A stretch of 7,408 bases of DNA from Candidatus Nanohaloarchaea archaeon. Lineage in GTDB: Archaea; EX4484-52; DAOVKX01. Below, piece by piece: positions 1 to 5,326 of this stretch. Position 1 is the first letter of the stretch. Each line of letters begins with the position of its first letter. Below the pieces are notes generated by a model that saw only the letters and a list, made by a program, of their open reading frames with translations, had not been told where the DNA came from and searched no databases. The position numbers and the translations under genes were made by a program. Where the stretch lies: positions 1-7,408 of the forward strand of contig DAOVKX010000050.1 in the NCBI GenBank assembly GCA_030631505.1, in the 5' to 3' direction.

Positions 1-670
1 AAAGCTTTTTATATTTATAAAATGAGCCGTTCCAGAACTCTGTCGCCGCAATGTCCAGACCAAGCCGAACTCCTGAATCTTCTGCTATATCTGACAAAAC
101 ATCCAAAAATTTGATGTCAGACAGCGGGGCAGTAAGCGCGCCCTCATAATTCGTCCTGACAGAGCCGCAGTGCTTTTTCAACTCGTTTCTCATCCTGTCA
201 TAAACTTCTTTGTTGGTTTCAACAGCTTCTTTCATGGTTTTTGCTTTCAGTGGTATAACCAGAAACTCCTGTATGTCTGTTTTCCCGCCATGAGCGCCGC
301 CGCCGAATACATTGCCAAGAGGATATGGGAATTTGTTTTTTATTTTTTTTGCGCCGATTGCCCTGTAAACAGCAAAAGACACCGCAACTGCCGTGTTGCC
401 GCCTATTTTTGAAAAATTACCTGTCCCGTCAATCTTTTCCAGTTCTTTATCTATATTATCCTGGTCAAGCTCCATCCCGACAAGTTGCTGCAGTTTCTCG
501 TTTACGATTTTTACTGATTTATCAGCATCCAGTGTTCCGGCTTCATAAGTTCCTGTGCTTGTTCCACTTGGGGATGCCGCCTTAAAACCATTAACATCAA
601 CTTCAATTGTCCGCTTCCCTCTGCTGTCCAAAATTTTTTTCGCATGCAGATATTCAATAATGCCCAACAC
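1..670 (-). CDS. eno: Enolase (phosphopyruvate hydratase), N-terminal part; runs off the left edge
   Basis: Enolase converts 2-phosphoglycerate to phosphoenolpyruvate in the cytoplasm. About 222 residues are visible; the C-terminal half of the barrel, with the catalytic lysines, is outside the window. Visible motifs are the N-terminal HAKKILDSRG, the mobile active-site loop SPSGTSTG near residue 32, GGGAHGG..DIQEF near 122-135 (the His and Gln-Glu of the active site), and LGLDIAATEFW near 202-212, whose Asp is a magnesium ligand. The usual GDEGG motif is replaced by NYEGA near 173-177, keeping the Glu. The start is GTG at 670 or TTG at 667; the TTG start matches the usual family N-terminus best. 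The gene begins a few bases after the rpoK stop, so the two are probably co-transcribed, an order common in archaea. The family call is secure; the divergence is noted separately. Confidence 0.9.
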   Translation of the reverse strand, partial: MLGIIEYLHAKKILDSRGKRTIEVDVNGFKAASPSGTSTGTYEAGTLDADKSVKIVNEKLQQLVGMELDQDNIDKELEKIDGTGNFSKIGGNTAVAVSFAVYRAIGAKKIKNKFPYPLGNVFGGGAHGGKTDIQEFLVIPLKAKTMKEAVETNKEVYDRMRNELKKHCGSVRTNYEGALTAPLSDIKFLDVLSDIAEDSGVRLGLDIAATEFWNGSFYKYKKL

Positions 671-673
671 CTT

Positions 674-844
674 CTACTCTCTGACAACAGTAATGGGTAT
701 AACCTCTCTGTTAAACTCCTCTGTTGAAATTTCCACTGCATCTGTTCCAGATGTCCTGATTAAAGGGGGAGCGCCCATGGATATTTGCAGCGCTCTTGCG
801 CTTATAATTCTTGCCCTTTCAAATCTGTTGTATATAACATTCAT
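674..844 (-). CDS. rpoK: DNA-directed RNA polymerase subunit K (Rpo6/RpoK)
   Basis: This 56-residue protein is the archaeal counterpart of eukaryotic Rpb6 and bacterial omega, which stabilises assembly of the polymerase. The hallmark YNRFERARIISARALQISMG sits near residues 5-24, followed by the family's GAP motif and the C-terminal EEFNREVIPITVVRE. Length agrees with the short archaeal form. The ATG at 844 has a GAGGT ribosome-binding site at 852-856 with a 7-base spacer. Enolase follows directly. The genes that often precede rpoK in archaea (L18e, L13, S9, rpoN) are absent; a PAC2-family gene lies there instead. An overlapping reading frame on the same strand (511-741) is a shadow. Confidence 0.93.
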   Translation of the reverse strand: MNVIYNRFERARIISARALQISMGAPPLIRTSGTDAVEISTEEFNREVIPITVVRE

Positions 845-909
845 AAAACCAACCTCTTTGTGTTGTATTCAATTTTCATAAAATTTGCTATTGTCTTTGT
901 AAGAATAAG

Positions 910-1698
910 TCACCCAATATAACCTACATCACTTGGTTTTTGCTTTTTGACCCCACCACCCATCAGCCGCTTCTGAAGGCTTTCTATTTTTTCTATGACT
1001 TTTTCTGTTTCCTTGACTCGTTTTTCAAGTTTTTTCATATCAAGTTTTACATTCAAATATTTTGTTAAAACATTCAGAACTGCTTCAGTTGCTTTTGGAT
1101 CCGACAGCAACATCCCTGAAGTTTCACCCATTAAGCAGACGCCCTTTATACCCTGCCTGTGCCCCTCAGTTATAAGCAGCCCGGATGCGCCTATAATCTG
1201 ACCTATATTTGTATCCTTAAACCTCACTCCAAATTTCCCGAATTTTTTAATAACCTCCGGCTCAACTGCAGCGCCAAAAACTTCCACATTGTCATCCTTT
1301 AAGTCTCCGGTGCCAAAACCGCCAATAGTTACCATCTCTTTTGACCTGCACTTTGTGGCAACCTTTAAAATCTCAAGAACAACTTCATAATGCCCTTTAG
1401 GGTCCATGCTTTGCGAGTCGCCTATAAGGATTATCATGTCTCTTTGGTTTTTCTTTTTTGCTTTCCAGTAATAAAACTCATTTTTCAGTTCTCTTATCTC
1501 TCCGGTCTTGTTCTCATCCAAAAGCACAACAGGCGGAAAGTAATGTGAATGCAGGGTGGCGAACTTTACTGCTCCAAGTTCCTCAATAAGGTAACTCGCC
1601 ACATTCCTTCCTATATACCCAATGCCTGGCAGGCCCTCTATGAAAATAGGGTTTTTTAATTTTGGGTTTTTTAAGTATTCAACTCTTGTCTGGGTCAT
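910..1698 (-). CDS. PAC2-family protein (COG2047-type, proteasome-assembly-chaperone-like)
   Basis: This 262-residue cytoplasmic protein belongs to the archaeal PAC2 family, related to eukaryotic proteasome assembly chaperones and to the Pyrococcus PbaA/PbaB proteins. The signature EGLPGIGYIGRNVASYLIEE lies at residues 21-40. A TIGGFGTG loop and a GASGLL segment follow in the conserved core. The C-terminal 50 residues are rich in Lys and Glu and look like a coiled coil, ending in a short tail DVGYIG. A free C-terminal tail with a Tyr recalls HbYX-type proteasome-docking tails, but here the Tyr is third from the end instead of second. The ATG at 1698 has GAGGT at 1706-1710. PAC2 genes are often found after Nop10 in archaea, as here. 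Family is sure; a chaperone role is inferred from relatives. Confidence 0.85.
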   Translation of the reverse strand: MTQTRVEYLKNPKLKNPIFIEGLPGIGYIGRNVASYLIEELGAVKFATLHSHYFPPVVLLDENKTGEIRELKNEFYYWKAKKKNQRDMIILIGDSQSMDPKGHYEVVLEILKVATKCRSKEMVTIGGFGTGDLKDDNVEVFGAAVEPEVIKKFGKFGVRFKDTNIGQIIGASGLLITEGHRQGIKGVCLMGETSGMLLSDPKATEAVLNVLTKYLNVKLDMKKLEKRVKETEKVIEKIESLQKRLMGGGVKKQKPSDVGYIG

Positions 1699-1864
1699 TT
1701 TCTAAACCTCTTGAATCAATTATTAAAGTTATATCCTGTTTTTGGCTCTTGTTCATCCTCAGGATTCTTATAAAATACTTTTTGCATATTTCCTCAATTT
1801 TTTATCGTCGAAATGGTTACATATTACTTTATCGTCTTGTTCTTTTATTATTTCCTTTGTAATT

Positions 1865-2026
1865 TTAATCGTCTTTAAATCTCATCTTTTTCATTTTTCT
1901 TCTCTGGGAGCCATATTTGTCCTCTGGTGAAAATTTTGGAGGGTCCGGGTTTTTTGTCTTTGTGCCGCACGTGGGGCATTGTTCCTTCAATGTATAAATG
2001 TCGCATTTTGAGCATTTTTTAATCAT
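1865..2026 (-). CDS. nop10: Nop10, H/ACA ribonucleoprotein subunit
   Basis: Nop10 is a small zinc-binding component of H/ACA RNPs, which carry out RNA-guided pseudouridylation of rRNA with Cbf5, Gar1 and L7Ae. The 53-residue reading frame begins MIKKCSKCDIYTLKEQCPTC, giving two CxxC pairs (residues 5/8 and 17/20). The family's signature NPDPPKFSPEDKYG follows near 26-39, and the tail is basic (QRRKMKKMRF). Length is normal. Its ATG lies four bases after the aIF2-alpha stop, with no clear ribosome-binding site, so translation is probably coupled. Position after aIF2-alpha is the usual archaeal arrangement. Confidence 0.95.
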   Translation of the reverse strand: MIKKCSKCDIYTLKEQCPTCGTKTKNPDPPKFSPEDKYGSQRRKMKKMRFKDD

Positions 2027-2030
2027 GTTT

Positions 2031-2795
2031 TTACCGTTTTATCTCCATTTCCCCGCCATATTTTTTGAATGTGGTTTCTATGCTCTGCTCCACATCCTTA
2101 AACGTTTTTTCACAATCAGGGTAATCATTGCCCGTAACTTCAAGCGAGTATCTTGGGGCTCCGATATATCTTATTATTACTCCTTTCTTTTTTATATCTA
2201 ACGAATCTTTTATTGCCTTCAGGCCATTTGGCCCATATGATTTTAAAATCAGTGTGGCTTTTATTTTGACTTCTTTTGGCTTTATGTTCTTTTTTGCGAC
2301 TTCCGCTATTGCACCTGACCATTCCGAATCAATCCCTTCAGCCACCAGCGCCTCTTTTCCCTCTGAAAGGGCCAATTCAAAAGCAGAATACATTAAACCA
2401 AATTTCTTCTGAAGTTCAAATCCAATCCTGCTGTATATTTCACTGGGCTCTTTATTTATTTTTTTGGCTGCGATTTTAAGAAAATTCTCTGCTTTCTTCT
2501 CGTTCTTCACTTCCGAGAGCTTCTGCCTCCTTCTGGTCGGCTTGACTCTCTTTAAGGAAAGATAGATTACATTGCGTGAGCTGTCAACATTTAAAACCTT
2601 AAGAACAATTTTTTGGCCGACTCTTGCAAATTTTCTTATGTCTCTGATCCATGTACTTGCAACCTCAGAAACATGGACCATGCCCCTAAGCCCATATTCA
2701 TCAAGTTCAACCAGAATGCTGTTCGGGTTTATTGTTTTGACAGTACAGATAACGACTTCATCCCCTTCAGGATATTTTTTGTATTTTTGAATCAT
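2031..2795 (-). CDS. eif2a: Translation initiation factor aIF2, alpha subunit
   Basis: aIF2-alpha is part of the heterotrimer that brings Met-tRNAi to the small ribosomal subunit. The 254 residues fit the usual archaeal length and three-part layout. An N-terminal S1/OB domain covers about residues 8-84, with GLRGMVHVSEVASTWIRDI typical of the family. A helical domain follows (about 90-175, KKFGLMYSAFELAL). The C-terminal alpha/beta domain, which contacts the gamma subunit, includes YIGAPRYSLEVTGNDY. The ATG at 2795 has no strong ribosome-binding site. The gene lies 21 bases after the unknown 171-residue gene and 4 bases before nop10. Rows of this gene are near 47% GC, against 25-38% for the gene in front. 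Confidence 0.95.
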   Translation of the reverse strand: MIQKYKKYPEGDEVVICTVKTINPNSILVELDEYGLRGMVHVSEVASTWIRDIRKFARVGQKIVLKVLNVDSSRNVIYLSLKRVKPTRRRQKLSEVKNEKKAENFLKIAAKKINKEPSEIYSRIGFELQKKFGLMYSAFELALSEGKEALVAEGIDSEWSGAIAEVAKKNIKPKEVKIKATLILKSYGPNGLKAIKDSLDIKKKGVIIRYIGAPRYSLEVTGNDYPDCEKTFKDVEQSIETTFKKYGGEMEIKR

Positions 2796-2816
2796 AATAT
2801 CAACATTAACAAAGTA

Positions 2817-3332
2817 TTAACTAAAAACTCCTCCAAAGAATCTATTGAGAAATGATTTAGGTTCTTCATTTTTAGTTTCTGAATCAGGTTCGGCTCTCTT
2901 TGAATATTCTTTTATCTCTAGTGCCAAATAATCATAAATTCCTTCTTTATTTGGTGTTATACAAACTTTCTTTGAGGGTATTTTTATCTGATTTTTATAA
3001 ACACCCCGAGTCGTTATTAAAACTTCTTCGCCAGTTTCTATATTCATTTTTTGACCAATCAGATATTTGAATATGTCATCTCCAACTTCTACATCAATTT
3101 TTTTGGCATCTATTACTCCTGTCAGTAGGTTTGCACCACCAGGCCTTACTTTGACCAAATCAACTGATTTTACAATACCTCTTCTTGGATTTAATACATT
3201 TTCTGTATAATCCTCTAATTTTTCCTTGATTTTATCTATTTCTTTTATTACTCTGTAAACCTCATCTAAACCACTATTTCTTAAATTACCTATTTTCATT
3301 CCTTGAGCTCCTCCAGATATTGTTATTTTCAT
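2817..3332 (-). CDS. Unrecognised 171-residue protein with a MinD-like C-terminal amphipathic tail
   Basis: I do not recognise the family. It starts with a short strand and glycine-rich turn (MKITISGGAQG). A charged helix follows at about 22-47, then a beta-rich domain at about 52-143 (RGIVKSVDLVKVRPGGANLL; TGEEVLITTRGVYKNQIKIP). An acidic linker covers about 147-159, and the last residues are SFLNRFFGGVFS. That tail resembles the FLKRLFGG membrane-targeting helix at the end of E. coli MinD, so I infer peripheral membrane attachment. ATG 3332 lies 11 bases after the S27e stop. A second ATG at 3299 has a strong GGAGG in front and would give 160 residues. The gene sits inside the normally tight S27e/aIF2-alpha pair, and sampled rows are only 25-38% GC. 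A real gene is likely; its function is unknown. Confidence 0.75.
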   Translation of the reverse strand: MKITISGGAQGMKIGNLRNSGLDEVYRVIKEIDKIKEKLEDYTENVLNPRRGIVKSVDLVKVRPGGANLLTGVIDAKKIDVEVGDDIFKYLIGQKMNIETGEEVLITTRGVYKNQIKIPSKKVCITPNKEGIYDYLALEIKEYSKRAEPDSETKNEEPKSFLNRFFGGVFS

Positions 3333-3343
3333 TCACTATTCAC

Positions 3344-3520
3344 TTACTCCAGAACTTTCAATATTTTCGTCTTTATTTTTGTCTTTCCGCCAACAGGTTC
3401 AGCAAAAACAGTTTCGCAGACCAGGCATTTCACCTGAGTTGCCGGCTTGTTGTATACATTCTGCTCGTTTTTGCATTTCCCGCATTTCAACTTCAAAAAT
3501 TTTCCTGTAATTGTTACCAC
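3344..3520 (-). CDS. rps27e: Small-subunit ribosomal protein S27e
   Basis: This 58-residue zinc-ribbon protein belongs to the small ribosomal subunit. The sequence has KFLKLKCGKC at 7-16 and VKCLVC at 30-35, giving the two CxxC pairs (13/16 and 32/35). The family ending AEPVGGKTKIKTKILKVLE follows. Length is normal for archaea. The start is taken as GTG 3520. A TTG at 3523 is possible, and an in-frame TAA immediately before it rules out anything longer. No clear ribosome-binding site is visible. It lies 69 bases after L44e, the usual archaeal neighbour. The following gene is unexpectedly the unknown 171-residue gene instead of aIF2-alpha. Confidence 0.93.
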   Translation of the reverse strand: MVTITGKFLKLKCGKCKNEQNVYNKPATQVKCLVCETVFAEPVGGKTKIKTKILKVLE

Positions 3521-3589
3521 CAATTAACCAATTCTATCTATAAACCAATAAAAATTATGAAATATCCCTTAAACTAAATATAATACCAC

Positions 3590-3895
3590 CTATTTAACAA
3601 TTTCGAACTTCTTTGCTCTTTTAGGGTTCGCGCTTTGGTGCGATTTTTTACATTCCTTGCATGTGTATTTCAGCATGACTTTCTGGCTGGATTTTGCGCC
3701 ATACTTGACTCCATGCTCCATCTTAGGATAAGGTGAACCTCCATAACCTTTGGTTAACTTCGGCCTTCTTCTCCTCTCGCCGCCCTTCAAAGCACTGCCT
3801 TTTCTCCTTCCTGCAGTCTTCACTCTATCCACTGCATGAATCGTGTGCTTCTTGCAAAATGGACAATGCCTTTTAACTTCTTTTGGAACTTTCAA
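3590..3895 (-). CDS. rpl44e: Large-subunit ribosomal protein L44e
   Basis: L44e is a basic zinc-binding protein of the large subunit located near the E site. The 101 residues begin MKVPKEVKRHCPFCKKHTIH and contain CPFC at 11-14 and CKEC at 79-82, the two halves of the zinc site. Between them lies a basic, glycine-rich segment (GGERRRRPKLTKGYGG). The start codon is TTG at 3895: a GGTGAT at 3901-3906, matching the archaeal anti-Shine-Dalgarno sequence, sits five bases upstream, and the ATG just upstream is followed at once by TAA. It is the first gene of the L44e-S27e-(unknown)-aIF2-alpha-Nop10-PAC2 run, preceded by a structured leader. Confidence 0.94.
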   Translation of the reverse strand: MKVPKEVKRHCPFCKKHTIHAVDRVKTAGRRKGSALKGGERRRRPKLTKGYGGSPYPKMEHGVKYGAKSSQKVMLKYTCKECKKSHQSANPKRAKKFEIVK

Positions 3896-3896
3896 C

Positions 3897-4070
3897 TTAC
3901 ATCACCTATAGCCAAGTTGGAAGTGGAAGGAAAACTTGTTTTCCGAACCATTTTCAAATATCTTAAAATCTTGATTTTAGGACCCCAAAAATGCTACGCA
4001 TTTTTTAGGACTTCACCCACTTCTGTTTTGAAGGTTAGGGATGTTAATCCCACAATTTTCAAAATATATC
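3897..4070 (-). promoter_or_regulatory. Hairpin-rich leader and possible promoter of the L44e operon
   Basis: A TATA-like GATATATTTTG lies at 4060-4070 on the minus strand. Downstream, four short inverted repeats follow before the L44e ribosome-binding site: 4038-4051 (5-bp stem, 4-nt loop), 3987-4005 (8-bp stem, 3-nt loop), 3964-3979 (7-bp stem) and 3929-3944 (7-bp stem). The second and third are each preceded in the transcript by the same 9-mer GTCCTAAAA (4003-4011 and 3975-3983). No gene is seen here. The repeats are seen directly; that they form an RNA leader with a regulatory role is inference. A degraded repeat element is an alternative. Confidence 0.45.
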
Positions 4071-4096
4071 ACACATGTCGCTCTGTAAAGGGTACT

Positions 4097-4288
4097 TTAA
4101 CTATTAAGATAATTACGGACTTCATCAAGTACATTTTTAACAGTTGGATTACTATGTTTTTGTTTTACTTGGTTGACAATATCTTCGTATTTTTCCTTTG
4201 CCTCTGTATAAGGCATACCTTCTTTAGATTGGATACTTTCTATCGAACACTCCTGAAGTGCTTCCATAGCTGTATTTTTTCCAGACAT
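4097..4288 (-). CDS. Small hypothetical protein, 63 residues
   Basis: This short frame begins MSGKNTAMEALQECSIESIQ and ends KNVLDEVRNYLNS. It is hydrophilic, highly charged and predicted largely helical, with no signal peptide, membrane segment or metal-binding pair. A GGCGG at 4293-4297 lies four bases before the ATG, a usable but tight ribosome-binding site. It sits between the GINS gene and L44e in the same direction, which supports a real gene. I do not recognise a family. The sampled row is about 30% GC, lower than the established genes, so a non-coding origin cannot be excluded. Confidence 0.45.
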   Translation of the reverse strand: MSGKNTAMEALQECSIESIQSKEGMPYTEAKEKYEDIVNQVKQKHSNPTVKNVLDEVRNYLNS

Positions 4289-4321
4289 ATTTCCGCCATT
4301 TATTTTTATTCTTTGTAAATC

Positions 4322-4341
4322 GATTATTTATCAAAATAATC
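4322..4341. repeat. AT-rich perfect palindrome over the GINS stop codon
   Basis: GATTATTT and AAATAATC form an 8-bp perfect inverted repeat around a 4-base centre (ATCA). One arm overlaps the first bases of the GINS stop codon. It could be a weak transcript-end hairpin or a protein-binding site between the GINS gene and the small ORF. No U-run follows directly. Confidence 0.4.
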
Positions 4342-4984
4342 ATAACTTCTCTGCTTTCCTCTGATTAAGAAGAACTCCTGCTAACTTCTCGGAAATATCT
4401 GCCGTATCCCCCTCTTCAAAAGGACCGTATGTTTGTAAATTTTCGTCAACAAACTCCGGGACGCTAGATATGAACTTTAATCTCAAAGTTTTTATATCTT
4501 TTGTTTCATCTGGTTTCTGGTTCTCTTTGCTGTCCTGCTCATCTTCTTCCGCCAACTCACCCGAGTCTGTACTCTGCTCTCTGGTTGCTGTTTCTTCATT
4601 CACTGTATCTTTTTCGTCTTCATCATCCTGTAGCGGACTTAAACTTTTCCTGTATTCCAGCAGCGACTCTCTTACCTGCTTATATAAAATCTTTTCTTCA
4701 GGCAGTGCATTTTCCAGTTCTATGTCCGAGCGGACGCTTAAAAGGGCAGCTTCCAGCACCTTTCTTTCACGCCTGTTGAAAATATCCCTGATTATAACTT
4801 TGATATGGGCCATGTCATGCCTCTCGGCAATTTTTAGCGAACCTCCGGACATAAGCCGCATCTTTCTGTTCAGGTAATCCTCCACTGAGGAATAAAAAGA
4901 TGGTTCAAGTTTCTGCAGTTCCCTTGAATCCCTTTCTTTTTTCTGCAGTTCCCTGAAAAATTTAAACGTTAACACAGCAGACAT
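4340..4984 (-). CDS. Archaeal GINS complex subunit, Gins51/Gins15 type
   Basis: GINS joins MCM and a Cdc45/RecJ-like protein in the replicative helicase. The 214-residue protein shows the Gins51 order. A helical A domain covers about 1-113 (FYSSVEDYLNR, then a helix with IIRDIFNRRERKVLEAALLS). An acidic, low-complexity linker covers about 118-163 (DDEDEKDTVNE). A short C-terminal B domain covers about 166-214 (LRLKFISSVPEFVDENLQTYGPFEEGD). Helical domain before B domain is the 51/15 type, not 23. The ATG at 4984 lacks a ribosome-binding site; a TATA-like stretch about 26 bases upstream suggests a leaderless transcript. Its neighbourhood with L44e, S27e and aIF2-alpha matches the archaeal replication/translation cluster described by Berthon and colleagues. 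The primase gene often beside it is not present. Confidence 0.85.
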   Translation of the reverse strand: MSAVLTFKFFRELQKKERDSRELQKLEPSFYSSVEDYLNRKMRLMSGGSLKIAERHDMAHIKVIIRDIFNRRERKVLEAALLSVRSDIELENALPEEKILYKQVRESLLEYRKSLSPLQDDEDEKDTVNEETATREQSTDSGELAEEDEQDSKENQKPDETKDIKTLRLKFISSVPEFVDENLQTYGPFEEGDTADISEKLAGVLLNQRKAEKL

Positions 4985-5000
4985 AATTAAATTTGAGTAA

Positions 5001-5013
5001 TTAATAATAAAAA
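5001..5013 (-). promoter_or_regulatory. TATA-like box for the GINS gene
   Basis: The minus strand reads TTTTTATTATTAA, centred roughly 25 bases before the GINS ATG at 4984. That spacing places transcription start at or very near the start codon and agrees with the lack of a ribosome-binding site, so a leaderless mRNA is likely. No clear BRE is seen. The arm AAATCTGGC of an inverted repeat abuts it. Confidence 0.35.
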
Positions 5014-5068
5014 TCTGGCGTTAATTCGCGCAATTTCCTACCACTTCAGGTGAGGTTTTGCCAGATTT
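5011..5068. repeat. Nine-base inverted repeat upstream of the GINS gene
   Basis: AAATCTGGC (5011-5019) and GCCAGATTT (5060-5068) are perfect reverse complements 40 bases apart. The near arm touches the TATA-like box of the GINS gene. It may be a pair of operator half-sites or the stem of an RNA hairpin between the tRNA 3' end and the GINS start. The remaining 200-base gap shows no gene. Confidence 0.35.
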
Positions 5069-5186
5069 ATGAATCCGGAATTATAGCTCATCATCAGAAA
5101 AGAAGTTTATGCAGATTCATATAGTTTCAAAGTTTATGGGAATTTCCTGTACAAAGATTTGGTTCTTATAGTTAATGAAAATATAA

Positions 5187-5264
5187 TGGTAGCGGGAACA
5201 GGATTTGAACCTGTGATCTTCGGGTTATGAGCCCGACGAGGACTCCATGCTCCTCCATCCCGCT
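5187..5264 (-). tRNA. Initiator tRNA-Met (CAT), CCA encoded
   Basis: All parts fold. The acceptor stem is AGCGGGA/TCCCGCT, the D arm GAGG/CCTC has a 10-base loop, the anticodon stem TCGGG/CCCGA has the loop CTCATAA (anticodon CAT), and the T arm ACAGG/CCTGT has the loop TTCAAAT. A discriminator A and an encoded CCA (5187-5189) follow. Two features mark it as the initiator: the A1:U72 pair typical of archaeal initiators, and three consecutive G:C pairs in the anticodon stem. No intron is present. It lies in the same direction as the aIF2-alpha operon, whose product binds this tRNA. Confidence 0.96.
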
Positions 5265-5292
5265 GCATAATGCATATATTCTGCTCTGTTGT

Positions 5293-5301
5293 CTATATAC
5301 C
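5293..5301 (-). promoter_or_regulatory. TATA box for the initiator tRNA gene
   Basis: The minus strand reads GGTATATAG, centred about 32-33 bases before the mature tRNA 5' end. That is the expected place for an archaeal TATA box with a short 5' leader removed by RNase P. It adjoins a second TATA-like palindrome, CCTATATAGG (5300-5309). Confidence 0.55.
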
Positions 5302-5309
5302 TATATAGG
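5300..5309 (+). promoter_or_regulatory. Possible plus-strand TATA box, palindromic
   Basis: CCTATATAGG is a perfect 10-base palindrome directly next to the tRNA TATA box. On the plus strand it would start transcription about 25 bases on, at the first helix (5327) of the candidate structured RNA. Because it is symmetrical it could serve either strand. Confidence 0.35.
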
Positions 5310-5326
5310 GTACAGTTCCTGTCTTT

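Noticed and set aside
1716..1864. Short frames between nop10 and the PAC2 gene: a 23-codon ATG frame at 1787-1716 with GAGG, and a longer open stretch without a start
   Set aside because: Too short, no recognisable product, and Nop10 is already full length; more likely AT-rich spacer with the PAC2 promoter (TATA-like bases near 1768-1777).
3836..4318. 160-residue plus-strand frame
   Set aside because: It runs antisense through the L44e start, the hairpin leader and the small ORF, with no recognisable domain.
4470..4877. 135-residue plus-strand serine-rich frame
   Set aside because: It is the antisense shadow of the acidic linker of the GINS gene.
5046..5095. Box C-like ATGATGA and box D-like CTGA on the minus strand, a possible C/D guide RNA
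   Set aside because: No D' and C' boxes and no proper terminal stem were found; two short motifs 38 bases apart can occur by chance.
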